From positions 1-64,000 of the forward strand of contig NZ_BLTJ01000009.1 of NCBI RefSeq assembly GCF_013282095.1: 64,000 nt of DNA, read 5' to 3'. Positions 1 to 8,127 of this stretch are shown one piece after another; the stretch's first letter is position 1, and each line of letters starts with the position of its first letter. Source of the stretch: Enterocloster alcoholdehydrogenati. Its GTDB lineage: Bacteria > Bacillota > Clostridia > Lachnospirales > Lachnospiraceae. The notes under the pieces are model-generated. The model searched no databases. It was not told where the DNA came from and worked only from the letters and a program-made list of their open reading frames with translations. A program made the translations under genes and the position numbers.

Positions 1-71
1 GCGGTCATCTGCGCTTTCTTTTTCTTCTTTTCGGTCTTCCACTCTTCTGTAGTTAATTCTTTCTTTTCCAT
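1..71 (-). CDS. Partial small Lys-rich phage protein (N-terminus only)
   Basis: An ATG at 69-71 opens a frame that runs off the window start. The visible 23 residues begin MEKKELTTEEWK and continue with a run of five lysines. An in-frame stop seven codons upstream rules out a much earlier start. The ribosome binding site is weak. It would be the last visible gene of the minus-strand operon. No family recognised. Confidence 0.4.
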   Translation of the reverse strand, partial: MEKKELTTEEWKTEKKKKKAQMT

Positions 72-146
72 TTTTCTGAAAGGAACCTGCTATAGCATTA
101 CCCCGGCCGGAGGTTCCAGCTCCTTTCTTAAGTTTTAATTGTCAGT

Positions 147-428
147 TTACCAAATCAGTTTCTGGCCACATCTATTACAATAATTCTGTGATCCCGAAAC
201 AACTCCAAGGCACTCTGGACAGTAATGTACCTTTGTTCCCGCTTTAAATACTACGATTCCTGCGCTTACATCTTCGTTTAAAATCTTTACTATCGTTTTT
301 CTTGGGATTTGCAACTGCAATGCCGTATCTGCATCCTCTAATGCTTTGTATAAACTGTCATTGCACATATTACGTCCAGCATTTCCCATAAAATTTCGTA
401 TCACACTGATACTTCCAACTGCATCCAC
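147..428 (-). CDS. Small zinc-ribbon phage protein
   Basis: 93 residues. The C-terminal third holds CPEC followed after 11 residues by CNRC, a two-knuckle zinc ribbon likely to bind one Zn. The start is GTG, nine bases after a good GGAGG site. No catalytic motif is visible and no specific role can be given. It belongs to the cluster of small accessory proteins downstream of the phage replication genes. Confidence 0.65.
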   Translation of the reverse strand: MDAVGSISVIRNFMGNAGRNMCNDSLYKALEDADTALQLQIPRKTIVKILNEDVSAGIVVFKAGTKVHYCPECLGVVSGSQNYCNRCGQKLIW

Positions 429-450
429 CTTTTTTTTCCTCCATCAAATC

Positions 451-627
451 TTAATTTTCTTCATTCAGCCAGTCACGTATAAAATCCCGGCCAGCATCAT
501 GCGTACACGTTCCAAGGCAGCCATTCCCAAAACCAGGACATCTTTCCGCACAATCGAATGGAATTTCATGAAATAATTCCGTCAGTTCTTCTTCGCTCAT
601 GCTTTTTATGCGATCTATGTTTTTCAT
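451..627 (-). CDS. Small Cys-containing phage protein
   Basis: 58 residues starting MKNIDRIKSM, placed at the ATG that follows GGAGG by five bases; a TTG four codons earlier would overlap that site and is less likely. Four cysteines (in CAERC and CLGTC) suggest a metal-binding knuckle, followed by an acidic tail ending WLNEEN. Function unknown. It sits 15 nt upstream of the methyltransferase stop. Confidence 0.6.
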   Translation of the reverse strand: MKNIDRIKSMSEEELTELFHEIPFDCAERCPGFGNGCLGTCTHDAGRDFIRDWLNEEN

Positions 628-642
628 CTTCTCCTCCAAAGA

Positions 643-1335
643 CTAAATTATCCCAAACTCACGTAACGTCAGCTGCGCCCTATGCGTTTCAAGCCTCTGT
701 TTCGACATCTCATACCGATTAGGATCAATCTCAAATCCTACATATGGAATCTCAGCCTCCTCGTACGCTATCAGACTGCTTGCGCTTCCTACATGAGTGT
801 CCAGTACCTTCCACCCGGGTTGTATGTACTTCTGGATCAGCCAGCGGTAGAGATTGACTGGTTTCTGGGTTGGATGGATCCGTTTCTCATTGAGTTTCTT
901 ATTTCCCTGCTGTATCCATCCTTCCTCTATGCTCTTTCCCTGCATCATCCCATTCCACATATACCGGAACAGACGGACTGAATCATGCAGGCTGCAGGAA
1001 GCTATCTCACAATCTGAGAAACTGCTGCTCCCATTGCACTTGTCCCACACAATTCTCCCCGCCGGGAAAATCCAGTTAAAATAATTACATCCCCATACGA
1101 TCCGATGCTTGGAGACACGTTCCAGTTCCCGGAAGTAATCTTCCCCTGGCACCTCCCAACTCCCTGATGGCTCATAATGCCGCTGTACACCTATTGGGCT
1201 TACTTTCCTGCCGTAATATTCTCTGCGTTCTGGGCCAGAGAAGTAAGGCGGATCAACAATGGCAAGGTCAAAATACTTGTCCGAAAACTGCTTCATCCCG
1301 TCCATACAATCCATGTTGTAATATCCGAAATCCAT
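643..1335 (-). CDS. Phage DNA methyltransferase (adenine/cytosine-N4 type)
   Basis: 230 residues. Motif IV DPPYF is at residues 28-32, with HPTQKP at 154-159 and an AdoMet-binding motif I (DTHVGSAS) at 179-186. Motif IV preceding motif I is the beta-class order of N6-adenine/N4-cytosine methyltransferases. The start chosen is the ATG after AGGAG; the reading frame is open a further 49 codons upstream, but that part overlaps the preceding gene. No restriction endonuclease is next to it, so it probably protects phage DNA or acts as an orphan enzyme. Target sequence cannot be read from the protein. Confidence 0.9.
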   Translation of the reverse strand: MDFGYYNMDCMDGMKQFSDKYFDLAIVDPPYFSGPERREYYGRKVSPIGVQRHYEPSGSWEVPGEDYFRELERVSKHRIVWGCNYFNWIFPAGRIVWDKCNGSSSFSDCEIASCSLHDSVRLFRYMWNGMMQGKSIEEGWIQQGNKKLNEKRIHPTQKPVNLYRWLIQKYIQPGWKVLDTHVGSASSLIAYEEAEIPYVGFEIDPNRYEMSKQRLETHRAQLTLREFGII

Positions 1336-1342
1336 ACTCTCC

Positions 1343-1903
1343 TCACTCCTCTGGCCGGTATGGCTCCGGCAGCGGCTGCCAGGCATTAACATACAGATCC
1401 TCTGATAGACAGGTATCTCCCTCATCATTATCGCCCAGATAGAACGCTCCTCCACCATCATTATCAGCCTCATATCTTCCAATCAGCGGAAGAGAGAAAT
1501 TGCTGAACGATAGTAGAATATAATTATCATCTTCCGGCAGCCTCTCCTCCACCGGGATCCAGCGGTGCTTGCGCTCCAATTCACGATATTTTTTTAATTC
1601 TTCAAGCCATTCTGCGAGTTGCTCATGCTCCTTTGCGCATTTAATGCACCCATCATTTTTCTTATTATTCTCAATATTTCCGCTATTCGCATAGCAGAGA
1701 AATCCTTCTATATATTTTTTCTCTGCCACCGCCCTTGCATGAATTATTGCTTCGTCAATGCTTAATCTCTCCGCTCTCGCTTCCTCCTCCCATTCAAGTG
1801 CCTCGCTGCATATCTGGCAGTATTTCTGCCCCGGCTCAATCCTCTCATTCTCACATACTGGGCACATAAATCTTTCTTTTCCCTGCATCAAAATCTTAGC
1901 CAT
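1343..1903 (-). CDS. DUF551-like phage protein with N-terminal zinc ribbon
   Basis: 186 residues. CPVC near residue 14 and CQIC near residue 29 form a zinc ribbon. A charged helical middle follows, and the C-terminal half carries the WIPVEERLPE pattern typical of DUF551 proteins of phages. The ATG start overlaps the upstream stop by 8 nt (ATGGCTAA arrangement), implying translational coupling. Function unknown. Confidence 0.75.
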   Translation of the reverse strand: MAKILMQGKERFMCPVCENERIEPGQKYCQICSEALEWEEEARAERLSIDEAIIHARAVAEKKYIEGFLCYANSGNIENNKKNDGCIKCAKEHEQLAEWLEELKKYRELERKHRWIPVEERLPEDDNYILLSFSNFSLPLIGRYEADNDGGGAFYLGDNDEGDTCLSEDLYVNAWQPLPEPYRPEE

Positions 1904-2147
1904 GGCTATTTTCCTTCCTCTCACTCTTCAAAACGCCATCATCATTCTGGTGTCTATATTGATCCTTCGGCAGCCTCTGGATCTTAAACCTGTATTTTCG
2001 GGCATCGTCTCCTATTCGCTGAAACAATCTGGCTTCGGCCAGCATCGGCGTATCTTCGCAGATGCCAAACTGGAATTCCTTTCGGACGCTGTTCCAGATA
2101 CCATATTTTTCTCCCTCACGGCCATAAATCCATTCAAAATGCTTCAT
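1896..2147 (-). CDS. Hypothetical phage protein (83 aa)
   Basis: Basic, aromatic-rich protein beginning MKHFEWIYGREGEKYG. A strong GGAGG lies 6 nt before the ATG. No known domain recognised. It is coupled to the DUF551-like gene by an 8-nt overlap at its 3' end. Confidence 0.65.
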   Translation of the reverse strand: MKHFEWIYGREGEKYGIWNSVRKEFQFGICEDTPMLAEARLFQRIGDDARKYRFKIQRLPKDQYRHQNDDGVLKSERKENSHG

Positions 2148-2170
2148 TCTGTATCCTCCAACATCTCTAT

Positions 2171-2452
2171 CTATTCAATCCCATCTATTTTCTTATTCTC
2201 CCACATCTGACGAAAACGTTCCCCTGCTGCTACCCGCTGCTCCTCTGAAACCTTCCTTGGAGGACTGCATTTAATCCAGGCAACTGGTACATGAAAAAAT
2301 GCTGAACCGTCTTCATTAACCGCTATAACCTTTACATCCTCTGGATGTGATTCTGCATATCGGAGGAGTTTCGTTTTCCAAGCTGTACCACTGGGAACCG
2401 TCACACCTGCATAGTCCCGATCCTTTGTCCATTCAATCGCATATTCATTCAT
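2171..2452 (-). CDS. Hypothetical phage protein (93 aa)
   Basis: Starts MNEYAIEWTKDRDYAG. The ATG overlaps the stop of the 50-aa zinc protein upstream (ATGAATGA), which fixes this start over the longer open frame. It contains a conserved-looking VPSGTAWKTKLLRYAE stretch and a PVAWIKCSPP segment. No function can be assigned. Confidence 0.65.
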   Translation of the reverse strand: MNEYAIEWTKDRDYAGVTVPSGTAWKTKLLRYAESHPEDVKVIAVNEDGSAFFHVPVAWIKCSPPRKVSEEQRVAAGERFRQMWENKKIDGIE

Positions 2453-2597
2453 CGTCTTTTCCTTTCCTGACTGGCATACACCCATAATGGATATGCAGCT
2501 CTGTTCCTCTCCTTGTTTTGATATATACATGATCCCCGGCTATATCCTTCCCGCATATGCTGCAGATATAGACCGGTTCACTCTTTAGCTGTTTCAT
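2445..2597 (-). CDS. Tiny zinc-knuckle phage protein (50 aa)
   Basis: A short gene easily missed by length filters. It begins MKQLKSEPVYICSICGKDI and contains CSIC, then HIHYGC, a plausible Cys3His or Cys2-His-Cys zinc site. It is linked by a 4-nt ATGA overlap to the gene before it and an 8-nt overlap to the gene after it, which strongly supports real translation. Role unknown. Confidence 0.7.
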   Translation of the reverse strand: MKQLKSEPVYICSICGKDIAGDHVYIKTRRGTELHIHYGCMPVRKGKDDE

Positions 2598-2863
2598 TTC
2601 TTCTGCCCCTTTCTGCTTCTGGCCTCCAGTTCATCCATAACAAAATTAACAAGTGGAGACGCTACCGGCTCTTCCTCCGTTGTAGGGGATGTACCTTCCC
2701 ACTTCCGAACCATATGGTTCCCGTACTTTTCCTTGATTGCATCTGCTTCCGCTCTCAGTACATCCCATTCCCCTGAATCTTCTGGCGGCACACGGTCGCG
2801 CCATTTCATCCAGAACCGGTTATAGACATCCACGAAGATATCTGATATAGTTTTATTATCCAT
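2594..2863 (-). CDS. Hypothetical phage protein (89 aa)
   Basis: Starts MDNKTISDIFVDVYNRFW behind AGGAGG. It has helical, acidic-basic composition with a Pro/Thr/Glu-rich linker and a basic end (RSRKGQKK). It is the first gene after the repeat-rich gap downstream of the helicase. No known domain recognised. Confidence 0.65.
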   Translation of the reverse strand: MDNKTISDIFVDVYNRFWMKWRDRVPPEDSGEWDVLRAEADAIKEKYGNHMVRKWEGTSPTTEEEPVASPLVNFVMDELEARSRKGQKK

Positions 2864-2915
2864 TTTTCCTCCTGTCGTCACAATGCGTTACAGCTTCATG
2901 TAACCAAATGATAGG

Positions 2916-3120
2916 CCTCAAACCCGCATAAATACTGGTTTTTTTATGACCGGTTACAAAGTTACAAGGTTACAACACTTTTTTCCCTATACGCGCGAGG
3001 CACATAGATGATTAAATTGTCTGACTTCTTTTACATACATATGCCTTCCTATAAGCTTATAAAAAACCTGTAACTTTTGTAACTTTGTAACCGCACCCCT
3101 CAAACCCGCATAAACACTGG
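2916..3120. repeat. Direct and inverted repeats in the gap after the phage helicase; candidate replication origin
   Basis: The 300-bp gap 2,882-3,182 has no gene. A 23-bp direct repeat (2,916-2,938 and 3,098-3,120, one mismatch, core CTCAAACCCGCATAAA) is followed each time by a T-run and CGGTTACAAA. Between them are two clusters of a TTGTAAC-type hexamer/heptamer: three units on one strand at about 2,951-2,975 and three in the opposite orientation at 3,069-3,092. The two clusters are near-exact inverted copies of each other. More GTAAC units sit at 2,900, 3,152 and 3,172. Iteron-like arrays beside a helicase/primase pair suggest an origin or a binding site of a phage replication protein; this is inference. 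Confidence 0.6.
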
Positions 3121-3182
3121 ATTTTTCGGTTACAAAATACGCTTTTTAAATTGTAACCCTGCCTCAGGATTCTGTAACGGCT

Positions 3183-5024
3183 TCATTTAAACGGCAGTTC
3201 GCCGTCCTCCACAGGGATAAATTCTTCCTGCGGGTAAATCTTCTCAGCCATGTTGATACACGCACACCGGGCCGCCTTTCCATTGACCTTGGCAGATTTA
3301 TACAGGTTATCCTTCCCTTTTGACAGCCTTCCCGCCTGATCCAGCCATGACAGCAACGCTCTGGGATTGTATCCCCCTTCTTCACAGATGCGCTCAAACA
3401 CGCTCTTGATTATACGCACCTCATCACCGGATACAGAGCCGTAGCAGGGATCTGCGCTGGGGTCAAACCTGGCAGCATTGCTGACATAAAAATCCTGGAT
3501 ATATTCATATCCGCGGGCACCGATATCTACCGCCTCCCTGGAATGGAGGTATGGTTCTATATCCCCAACCGTCAAACCCCTGCCATCGCAGAAGATCCAT
3601 TCCGTAGCCAGCGCATCGGCTGTCAGCAGGATTGCAGCTGCCATGGTCTGTTTTTCCGTGCTGGATGTCCCTATATCACGGTAAAACTGCTTATAGATGC
3701 CGGCCGCCTTTTCTTTTGCCTGATCGGTGGATATAAATGCCATGAACAGTTTCCCGGCATACCCATAGTTAGACCGGATCACATCCAATACCTCAACTGC
3801 ATCCTCAAACAGCATCTCCCTGCACTCAATTTCTATGATACGGTTTACCGCACCCGCACCGGATGCAGCATGGGTAATGGGGGATTCTCCTGATGTAATA
3901 GTGCAGTTCTTCCATGTAGGGGTCTTCTGTAAGCCTCCGGCTTTTGCCCCTCTTGTCTTCCCAATTCCTTCACACAGCATATATACGGTTTGTTCAAAGG
4001 ATTTTTTATCTTTCACAAGCTGGAATTCATCCAGTATCAGGGGCAGGTTGTTCACAAAACCGGCCAGCTGCTCCAGGCCTACAAGGGTGCCGTTAAATGT
4101 CTGGAGATACCCGGCCCCGTCATTTGGGTCAGCCCATACAGAAACTGCCAGAAGCTGTGCCACTGTCTTTCCTGTTCCAGATCCGCCCCACAAATGCAGG
4201 AGGAAATTCAGCTTTCCAATGGCTTTAATGACGATTGATGCAAAGGCTGCTGCCAGAGCGATCCTCGCCGCCGATCCTGCCTGCCTGACTTTTCTTGTCA
4301 TGCCGAGCCATTTCTCATAATCTCCATAAGGGTGCACCGATTCAAACACTTTCCGAAAGTTCTCCAGGCCGTCAAACTCCAGGTTTTCCATATACGGACT
4401 GAACAGCCCGTTGGATGTCCATCCCAGATGGCTCACGGACTGGGCCTCCGGGATGGTGTTATGGTTCAGATCCTCCAAGTCCTGAAGGTATTCCACCAGG
4501 AAGGCTGCGTTCTTGTCCGAGACCGAAATGTCCTTATCTGCCAGCTTCTTGATCTCCCTGGAACTGAAAAGGGTGCTTTTATTGGCAATCACCTCCCGCC
4601 AGCCGCGGAAATCCCTCCGAAACATAATCCGCAGCCGCACGGTCCCGTCATCAATATTTACCAGGCGCTGCACGGGCAGGATCGGGTGCACACAGGCAAC
4701 ATCCATCCCCTGTTCGCCGTTCCTCCGGAGGATCCCGTCATCATTGGCAATCCAGTCTCCGGTCAGCAGTTCAATGGGCTGGTCCTTAAAATCCGTCAGG
4801 TTATTTACCACGCTGCTCAGCCCGCTCCTGCGTTCTTCGTGCTGTTTCATATATGCCTTTACCATGGTCCCGAAACGCCTGAACCCGACACGTTCTGCGT
4901 TTGCATTCAAGTCATTATAAAGCTGCAGGTATGCAAACCCATTGTCCTTATGTTCAAACAGGAGACGGTATGGCTCTTCTGTATTAAATTCTTCCCTGCT
5001 GTACTCCTTCCTGATCTCATCCAT
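3183..5024 (-). CDS. DUF927-family phage replicative helicase/ATPase
   Basis: 613 residues. Walker A GGSGTGKT is at 280-287 and Walker B (LILDE) ends at 333, followed by an arginine-rich C-terminal domain. This is the DUF927 architecture of phage and plasmid replication proteins, which are thought to act as hexameric helicases with a partner primase. The N-terminal 200 residues lack the TOPRIM-type primase motifs. The start overlaps the stop of the zinc-finger primase gene by 8 nt, so the two are co-translated, consistent with one functional unit. The repeat region just downstream may be its site of action. Confidence 0.88.
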   Translation of the reverse strand: MDEIRKEYSREEFNTEEPYRLLFEHKDNGFAYLQLYNDLNANAERVGFRRFGTMVKAYMKQHEERRSGLSSVVNNLTDFKDQPIELLTGDWIANDDGILRRNGEQGMDVACVHPILPVQRLVNIDDGTVRLRIMFRRDFRGWREVIANKSTLFSSREIKKLADKDISVSDKNAAFLVEYLQDLEDLNHNTIPEAQSVSHLGWTSNGLFSPYMENLEFDGLENFRKVFESVHPYGDYEKWLGMTRKVRQAGSAARIALAAAFASIVIKAIGKLNFLLHLWGGSGTGKTVAQLLAVSVWADPNDGAGYLQTFNGTLVGLEQLAGFVNNLPLILDEFQLVKDKKSFEQTVYMLCEGIGKTRGAKAGGLQKTPTWKNCTITSGESPITHAASGAGAVNRIIEIECREMLFEDAVEVLDVIRSNYGYAGKLFMAFISTDQAKEKAAGIYKQFYRDIGTSSTEKQTMAAAILLTADALATEWIFCDGRGLTVGDIEPYLHSREAVDIGARGYEYIQDFYVSNAARFDPSADPCYGSVSGDEVRIIKSVFERICEEGGYNPRALLSWLDQAGRLSKGKDNLYKSAKVNGKAARCACINMAEKIYPQEEFIPVEDGELPFK

Positions 5025-5550
5025 CCCTGTTTTTCATTTCCTCCTGTTCCTGTTTCGTTCCAAATGCCAGTATCTCGTAATAATAGCGGCTCCTCTCCCT
5101 CAGGCTGACTGCTGCCTCCCAGACCTCCGAATACGGCTCCATACCAGGGATCAGCCTGTCCAGCATCCGGAGGGTCCGGCAGACTTCGCCCAGACGGCTC
5201 CATTTCCAGGCGGTTCTTTCCCGCTCCGCCTCACGCTGCTCTTCCCGTTCCCTTTTTATCTGTTCCCTCCGCCTCTGGGATGCAATCCGGCTGCAGGGCC
5301 GGTATGTGCCTCCCAGGCTCAGGAATGCTTCTTTGAATGAAACGCCCTCCATTTCCTGAACAAATGTAAAAATATCCCCGTTTGCCCCACAGGCATGGCA
5401 GTGGTAGTCTTTTTCATACACCTTCAAGGACGGGGTTCTGTCCCCCTGGTGGAATGGGCAGCTGATAAAGCCGGCCCGGTTCGGATGGAACCCATAACGC
5501 TCCACGATATCGCGCATACTGTATGTATTCTTAATCTCACTGCAATCCAC
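5017..5550 (-). CDS. CHC2 zinc-finger primase subunit
   Basis: About 177 residues. The DnaG-type zinc finger reads CPFH...CHAC (Cys31, His34, Cys51, Cys54) followed by GDIFTFVQ. The C-terminal half is a charged coiled coil (KREREEQREAERER). No TOPRIM catalytic domain is present, so this supplies the DNA-recognition part and depends on a partner, probably the DUF927 protein. The start is taken as a GTG behind GGGCGGTGAT, overlapping the nuclease gene; another GTG three codons earlier is possible. Confidence 0.8.
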   Translation of the reverse strand: MDCSEIKNTYSMRDIVERYGFHPNRAGFISCPFHQGDRTPSLKVYEKDYHCHACGANGDIFTFVQEMEGVSFKEAFLSLGGTYRPCSRIASQRRREQIKREREEQREAERERTAWKWSRLGEVCRTLRMLDRLIPGMEPYSEVWEAAVSLRERSRYYYEILAFGTKQEQEEMKNRDG

Positions 5551-6049
5551 ATCTATCACCGCCCAAAAGCTCAATGATCCGTTTTCCCGTATCCTTCTTA
5601 TCGCAGAATAGAAAAAGGCATCCATACTTTTCCTGGAATGTGCGCAATATCTTATACAGCTTGTCCCCTGTGATTGCTTTTGTCTCACGCTCCGTCCACT
5701 GGCCTGTCTCTGGATCTACAAACCGCTTATGCCGGCGTGGATTATCCCACCATATCACATCCTCCAGCTGTTCAATCCCTTTCCCATGTTCACACAGGAT
5801 TATCATTTGTATTCCATGCTCCTGTGCCCGCAGTATTTCATTCCGAAACCGGCTGTGTCCCTGGCACACATTGCTGCACAGCTCTGTCAGGTTCTGTTTC
5901 CTGTCTATAATCAGACGGGGATTATCATAATTCATATAATCCCCCACATACAGCTTTGATACGAAATGATCCACGCCCCGGCGGTCAAATTCCTCTACAA
6001 TCACTCGGATTGCCCTCGCTTTTTCCCTTGAGTCAATCTGTATATTCAT
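5537..6049 (-). CDS. ERCC4-type phage nuclease
   Basis: 170 residues. It has the ERCC4/XPF nuclease signature: IDSREK at 5-10, GDY at 36-38 and IIDRK at 47-51, which supply the metal-binding acidic residues. The protein is only the nuclease fold without the helix-hairpin-helix dimerisation domain. Lying between SSB and primase, it probably processes branched recombination or replication intermediates. Confidence 0.85.
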   Translation of the reverse strand: MNIQIDSREKARAIRVIVEEFDRRGVDHFVSKLYVGDYMNYDNPRLIIDRKQNLTELCSNVCQGHSRFRNEILRAQEHGIQMIILCEHGKGIEQLEDVIWWDNPRRHKRFVDPETGQWTERETKAITGDKLYKILRTFQEKYGCLFLFCDKKDTGKRIIELLGGDRCGLQ

Positions 6050-6059
6050 GCAGCCACCT

Positions 6060-6485
6060 CTAGTTAAACGGCAATTCTTCGTCTTCTACATCATCCGGAA
6101 TATCCATGAACCCATCTCCTATATCTTTTCCCTGGGATTGGGCCTGCCTGTCCCCCTGTTTACTGGATCCACTCCTGCTTTCTACAAATTCTGCTGTGTC
6201 CACCACAACATCTGTTGTATAGACTTTTTTTCCTTCCTGATTTGTATAAGATCCTGTCTGTATCCGGCCAGTCAGGCCCAGCCGCTGGCCTTTAAAGAAC
6301 CATTTTTCCAGAAATTCCGCTGTTTTTCCAAATGCTACACAGGAAATAAAATCAGCGTTTTCTCCCCCTTCCTTTTTTATTCTTCGGTCCACTGCAAGGG
6401 TAAATCTTGTTACTGTAGATCCATTGTCCAAGTAACGGACTTCCGGGTCTCTGGTCAATCTCCCGACCAACTGAACATTATTCAT
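6060..6485 (-). CDS. ssb: Single-stranded DNA-binding protein
   Basis: 141 residues. The OB-fold begins MNNVQLVGRLTRDPEVRY and includes FISCVAFGKTAEFL and the LTGRIQTGSYTNQEG strand. A flexible Ser/Gln/Gly linker leads to the acidic tip DDVEDEELPFN, which in SSB proteins recruits partner enzymes. It overlaps the annealing-protein gene by 4 nt, so SSB and the annealing protein are expressed together. Confidence 0.95.
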   Translation of the reverse strand: MNNVQLVGRLTRDPEVRYLDNGSTVTRFTLAVDRRIKKEGGENADFISCVAFGKTAEFLEKWFFKGQRLGLTGRIQTGSYTNQEGKKVYTTDVVVDTAEFVESRSGSSKQGDRQAQSQGKDIGDGFMDIPDDVEDEELPFN

Positions 6486-7138
6486 TCTTTGGCTCCTCCC
6501 TCTTTTTCGTATAACTTCAACTTTTCCATGCAGTCCTTATACTGCTCTGTATCCATATCCGTAATTTCAGTCAACTTATACATGGAAAGGATTTTATCCA
6601 TCTTAAGGCCCTTGGCACTGTAACGTTCTGTCATAGACTGCAACGTACGTATCATAGCTTCCGTAACCTTTCCTGCCTGTCCCTGGACTTTCCGTGCGTC
6701 ATTTTTCCTGCTGCCCTTAGATGTCCCTTTCCCCGTTCCCCCGGAGGCATTATTCTGATTATCTGCATCCTTTACATCATCAATGCAAAACAGGCCATTC
6801 AGTGCATATTTCCTGGCATAGCTGCTCGTACTGCCAGTAACCTGTGAAACGTCCATGCCCTTTTTTTCCTGTTCTTCACGGGCATATGCCGTATTTTCCA
6901 CAGTTTCTCCAGATTCGCAGTCTATGAACCTAGCAGTGGCCTTTATGTAATACCGATCTCCAATCAATACTAACTCATCCCCCACCACCAGCGCCGCCTT
7001 CACTGCTTTCAGGAGCGGCTTCACTGCCTCCTGAATATCTTCACAATTCCGATAATTATAACCGCCAAATTTGTTGTACTGGTTCTTGGGAGCCTTCAAA
7101 TCGGATTGTACCTGCTGCAGTTTCTCATGTATGTTCAT
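6482..7138 (-). CDS. ERF-superfamily single-strand annealing protein
   Basis: 218 residues. The N-terminal 120 residues match the ERF recombinase family: KFGGYNYRNCEDI, YYIKATARFID and TGSTSSYARKYALNGLF. A low-complexity linker and a C-terminal helical domain follow. The protein anneals complementary single strands in phage recombination, working with the SSB whose gene it overlaps. No RecE/exonuclease partner is adjacent; the ERCC4 protein is the only nuclease nearby. Confidence 0.9.
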   Translation of the reverse strand: MNIHEKLQQVQSDLKAPKNQYNKFGGYNYRNCEDIQEAVKPLLKAVKAALVVGDELVLIGDRYYIKATARFIDCESGETVENTAYAREEQEKKGMDVSQVTGSTSSYARKYALNGLFCIDDVKDADNQNNASGGTGKGTSKGSRKNDARKVQGQAGKVTEAMIRTLQSMTERYSAKGLKMDKILSMYKLTEITDMDTEQYKDCMEKLKLYEKEGGAKE

Positions 7139-7353
7139 TCCATATCCTCCTCAATCTTAATAATCGTGTCATTGGACGCATATTTAATCATGCTGGATGC
7201 CAGTTCCTTTACTGACAGGCTTCCCCGCGCTTCACGGAGGAGCCGCTCCAGGGTATCCGCCGCTTCTGAGTTGATCTTTATCACTGCATCCCCGTGTACA
7301 TCCCGGTTGATTTTCACGCCCTTGGGCTTCCTAACCATAATCACGTTAGGCAT
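7135..7353 (-). CDS. Small phage protein, possible ribbon-helix-helix fold
   Basis: 72 residues. A basic N-terminus (MVRKPKGVKINRDVHGD) leads to a predicted strand (AVIKINSEA) and two helices. That strand-helix-helix layout resembles ribbon-helix-helix DNA-binding proteins, but the match is weak. It overlaps the annealing-protein start by 4 nt. Confidence 0.6.
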   Translation of the reverse strand: MPNVIMVRKPKGVKINRDVHGDAVIKINSEAADTLERLLREARGSLSVKELASSMIKYASNDTIIKIEEDME

Positions 7354-7546
7354 TTTCCACTACCTCCACAATCTCTTCCGGCTCCAACGCCAGGGTTGTA
7401 TATATGCTGCCTGCGTGGCAGTCCACATTGATATATCTTCCATCCGGTTTTACCGCATCTACCTGGAACTTAACCCAGTTCCCGTAATCACCGTACTCCA
7501 CCCGGATCGTCTGTCCTGAGATCAGTTCTTTTGCTTTCACTTTCAT
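7346..7546 (-). CDS. Hypothetical phage protein (66 aa)
   Basis: Begins MKVKAKELISGQTIRVEYGDYG. Beta-rich composition with alternating hydrophobic residues. It overlaps its neighbours on both sides (8 nt and 4 nt). No family recognised. Confidence 0.6.
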   Translation of the reverse strand: MKVKAKELISGQTIRVEYGDYGNWVKFQVDAVKPDGRYINVDCHAGSIYTTLALEPEEIVEVVENA

Positions 7547-7740
7547 TCTGCTTTTCCTCTCTGTTCGTTGTCTTTATTCTCAGCCAGTTCAAAGCCCAGC
7601 GCCGCCGCAACCACTTCACGGTCAACGAAATACTTGCTTGCCTGGATAATCCCTGCCAGCGCATTGACCCGGCCCATAAGCATCAGAGCCTCCTCATACT
7701 GATTTTCAGCGCAAAATACATCATTTTTTCGATTTGCCAT
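7543..7740 (-). CDS. Hypothetical phage protein (65 aa)
   Basis: Begins MANRKNDVFCAENQYEEAL with GAGGAAAC upstream of the ATG. Mostly helical, ending in a charged tail. It is coupled to the next gene by a 4-nt overlap. No family recognised. Confidence 0.6.
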   Translation of the reverse strand: MANRKNDVFCAENQYEEALMLMGRVNALAGIIQASKYFVDREVVAAALGFELAENKDNEQRGKAE

Positions 7741-7763
7741 CTTGTTTCCTCGCTCATTCTCCC

Positions 7764-8111
7764 TTATAATAAGGGTGTGTTATTTGTTTTTTTGGACCCG
7801 CCACAGTTGCCGCTGTGCAGGTCCTTTTTCAGTTGCTTTAGCTGGCCGATCATCTCCCCTAGTTCGCCGGAACGGGTGATACGGGAAAGCAGCCGCTCTC
7901 CTATACCTACATACGGTTCCCAGCCATACCGAAACACACGTACACCCACACCTGCTGCACGGCCGTTAAACTCAAAAAATGCGGTGGGGTGATCCCCCGT
8001 AAGACTCCGCTTACTCTTCTGCAGCCCGTTGATCTGCAAACACAGATCCAGGGCCTCGCAGATCTGCTGCCTCCTGCGTTTCTCCGCCTTACGCTTCAAT
8101 CTCTTGTTCAT
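7764..8111 (-). CDS. Hypothetical basic phage protein (115 aa)
   Basis: The N-terminus is strongly basic (MNKRLKRKAEKRRRQQ), suggesting nucleic acid contact. A Gly-rich middle follows (FFEFNGRAAGVGVRVF, resembling other phage proteins with an FEF.GH-like core). A GGGAGGCGAGGAAGG stretch precedes the ATG. Function not assignable. Confidence 0.6.
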   Translation of the reverse strand: MNKRLKRKAEKRRRQQICEALDLCLQINGLQKSKRSLTGDHPTAFFEFNGRAAGVGVRVFRYGWEPYVGIGERLLSRITRSGELGEMIGQLKQLKKDLHSGNCGGSKKTNNTPLL

Positions 8112-8127
8112 CCTTCCTCGCCTCCCT

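Noticed and set aside
2916-3120. Direct repeats considered as attachment sites of a nested element
   Set aside because: They lie only 182 bp apart with no recombinase or cargo between; origin or regulatory repeats fit better.
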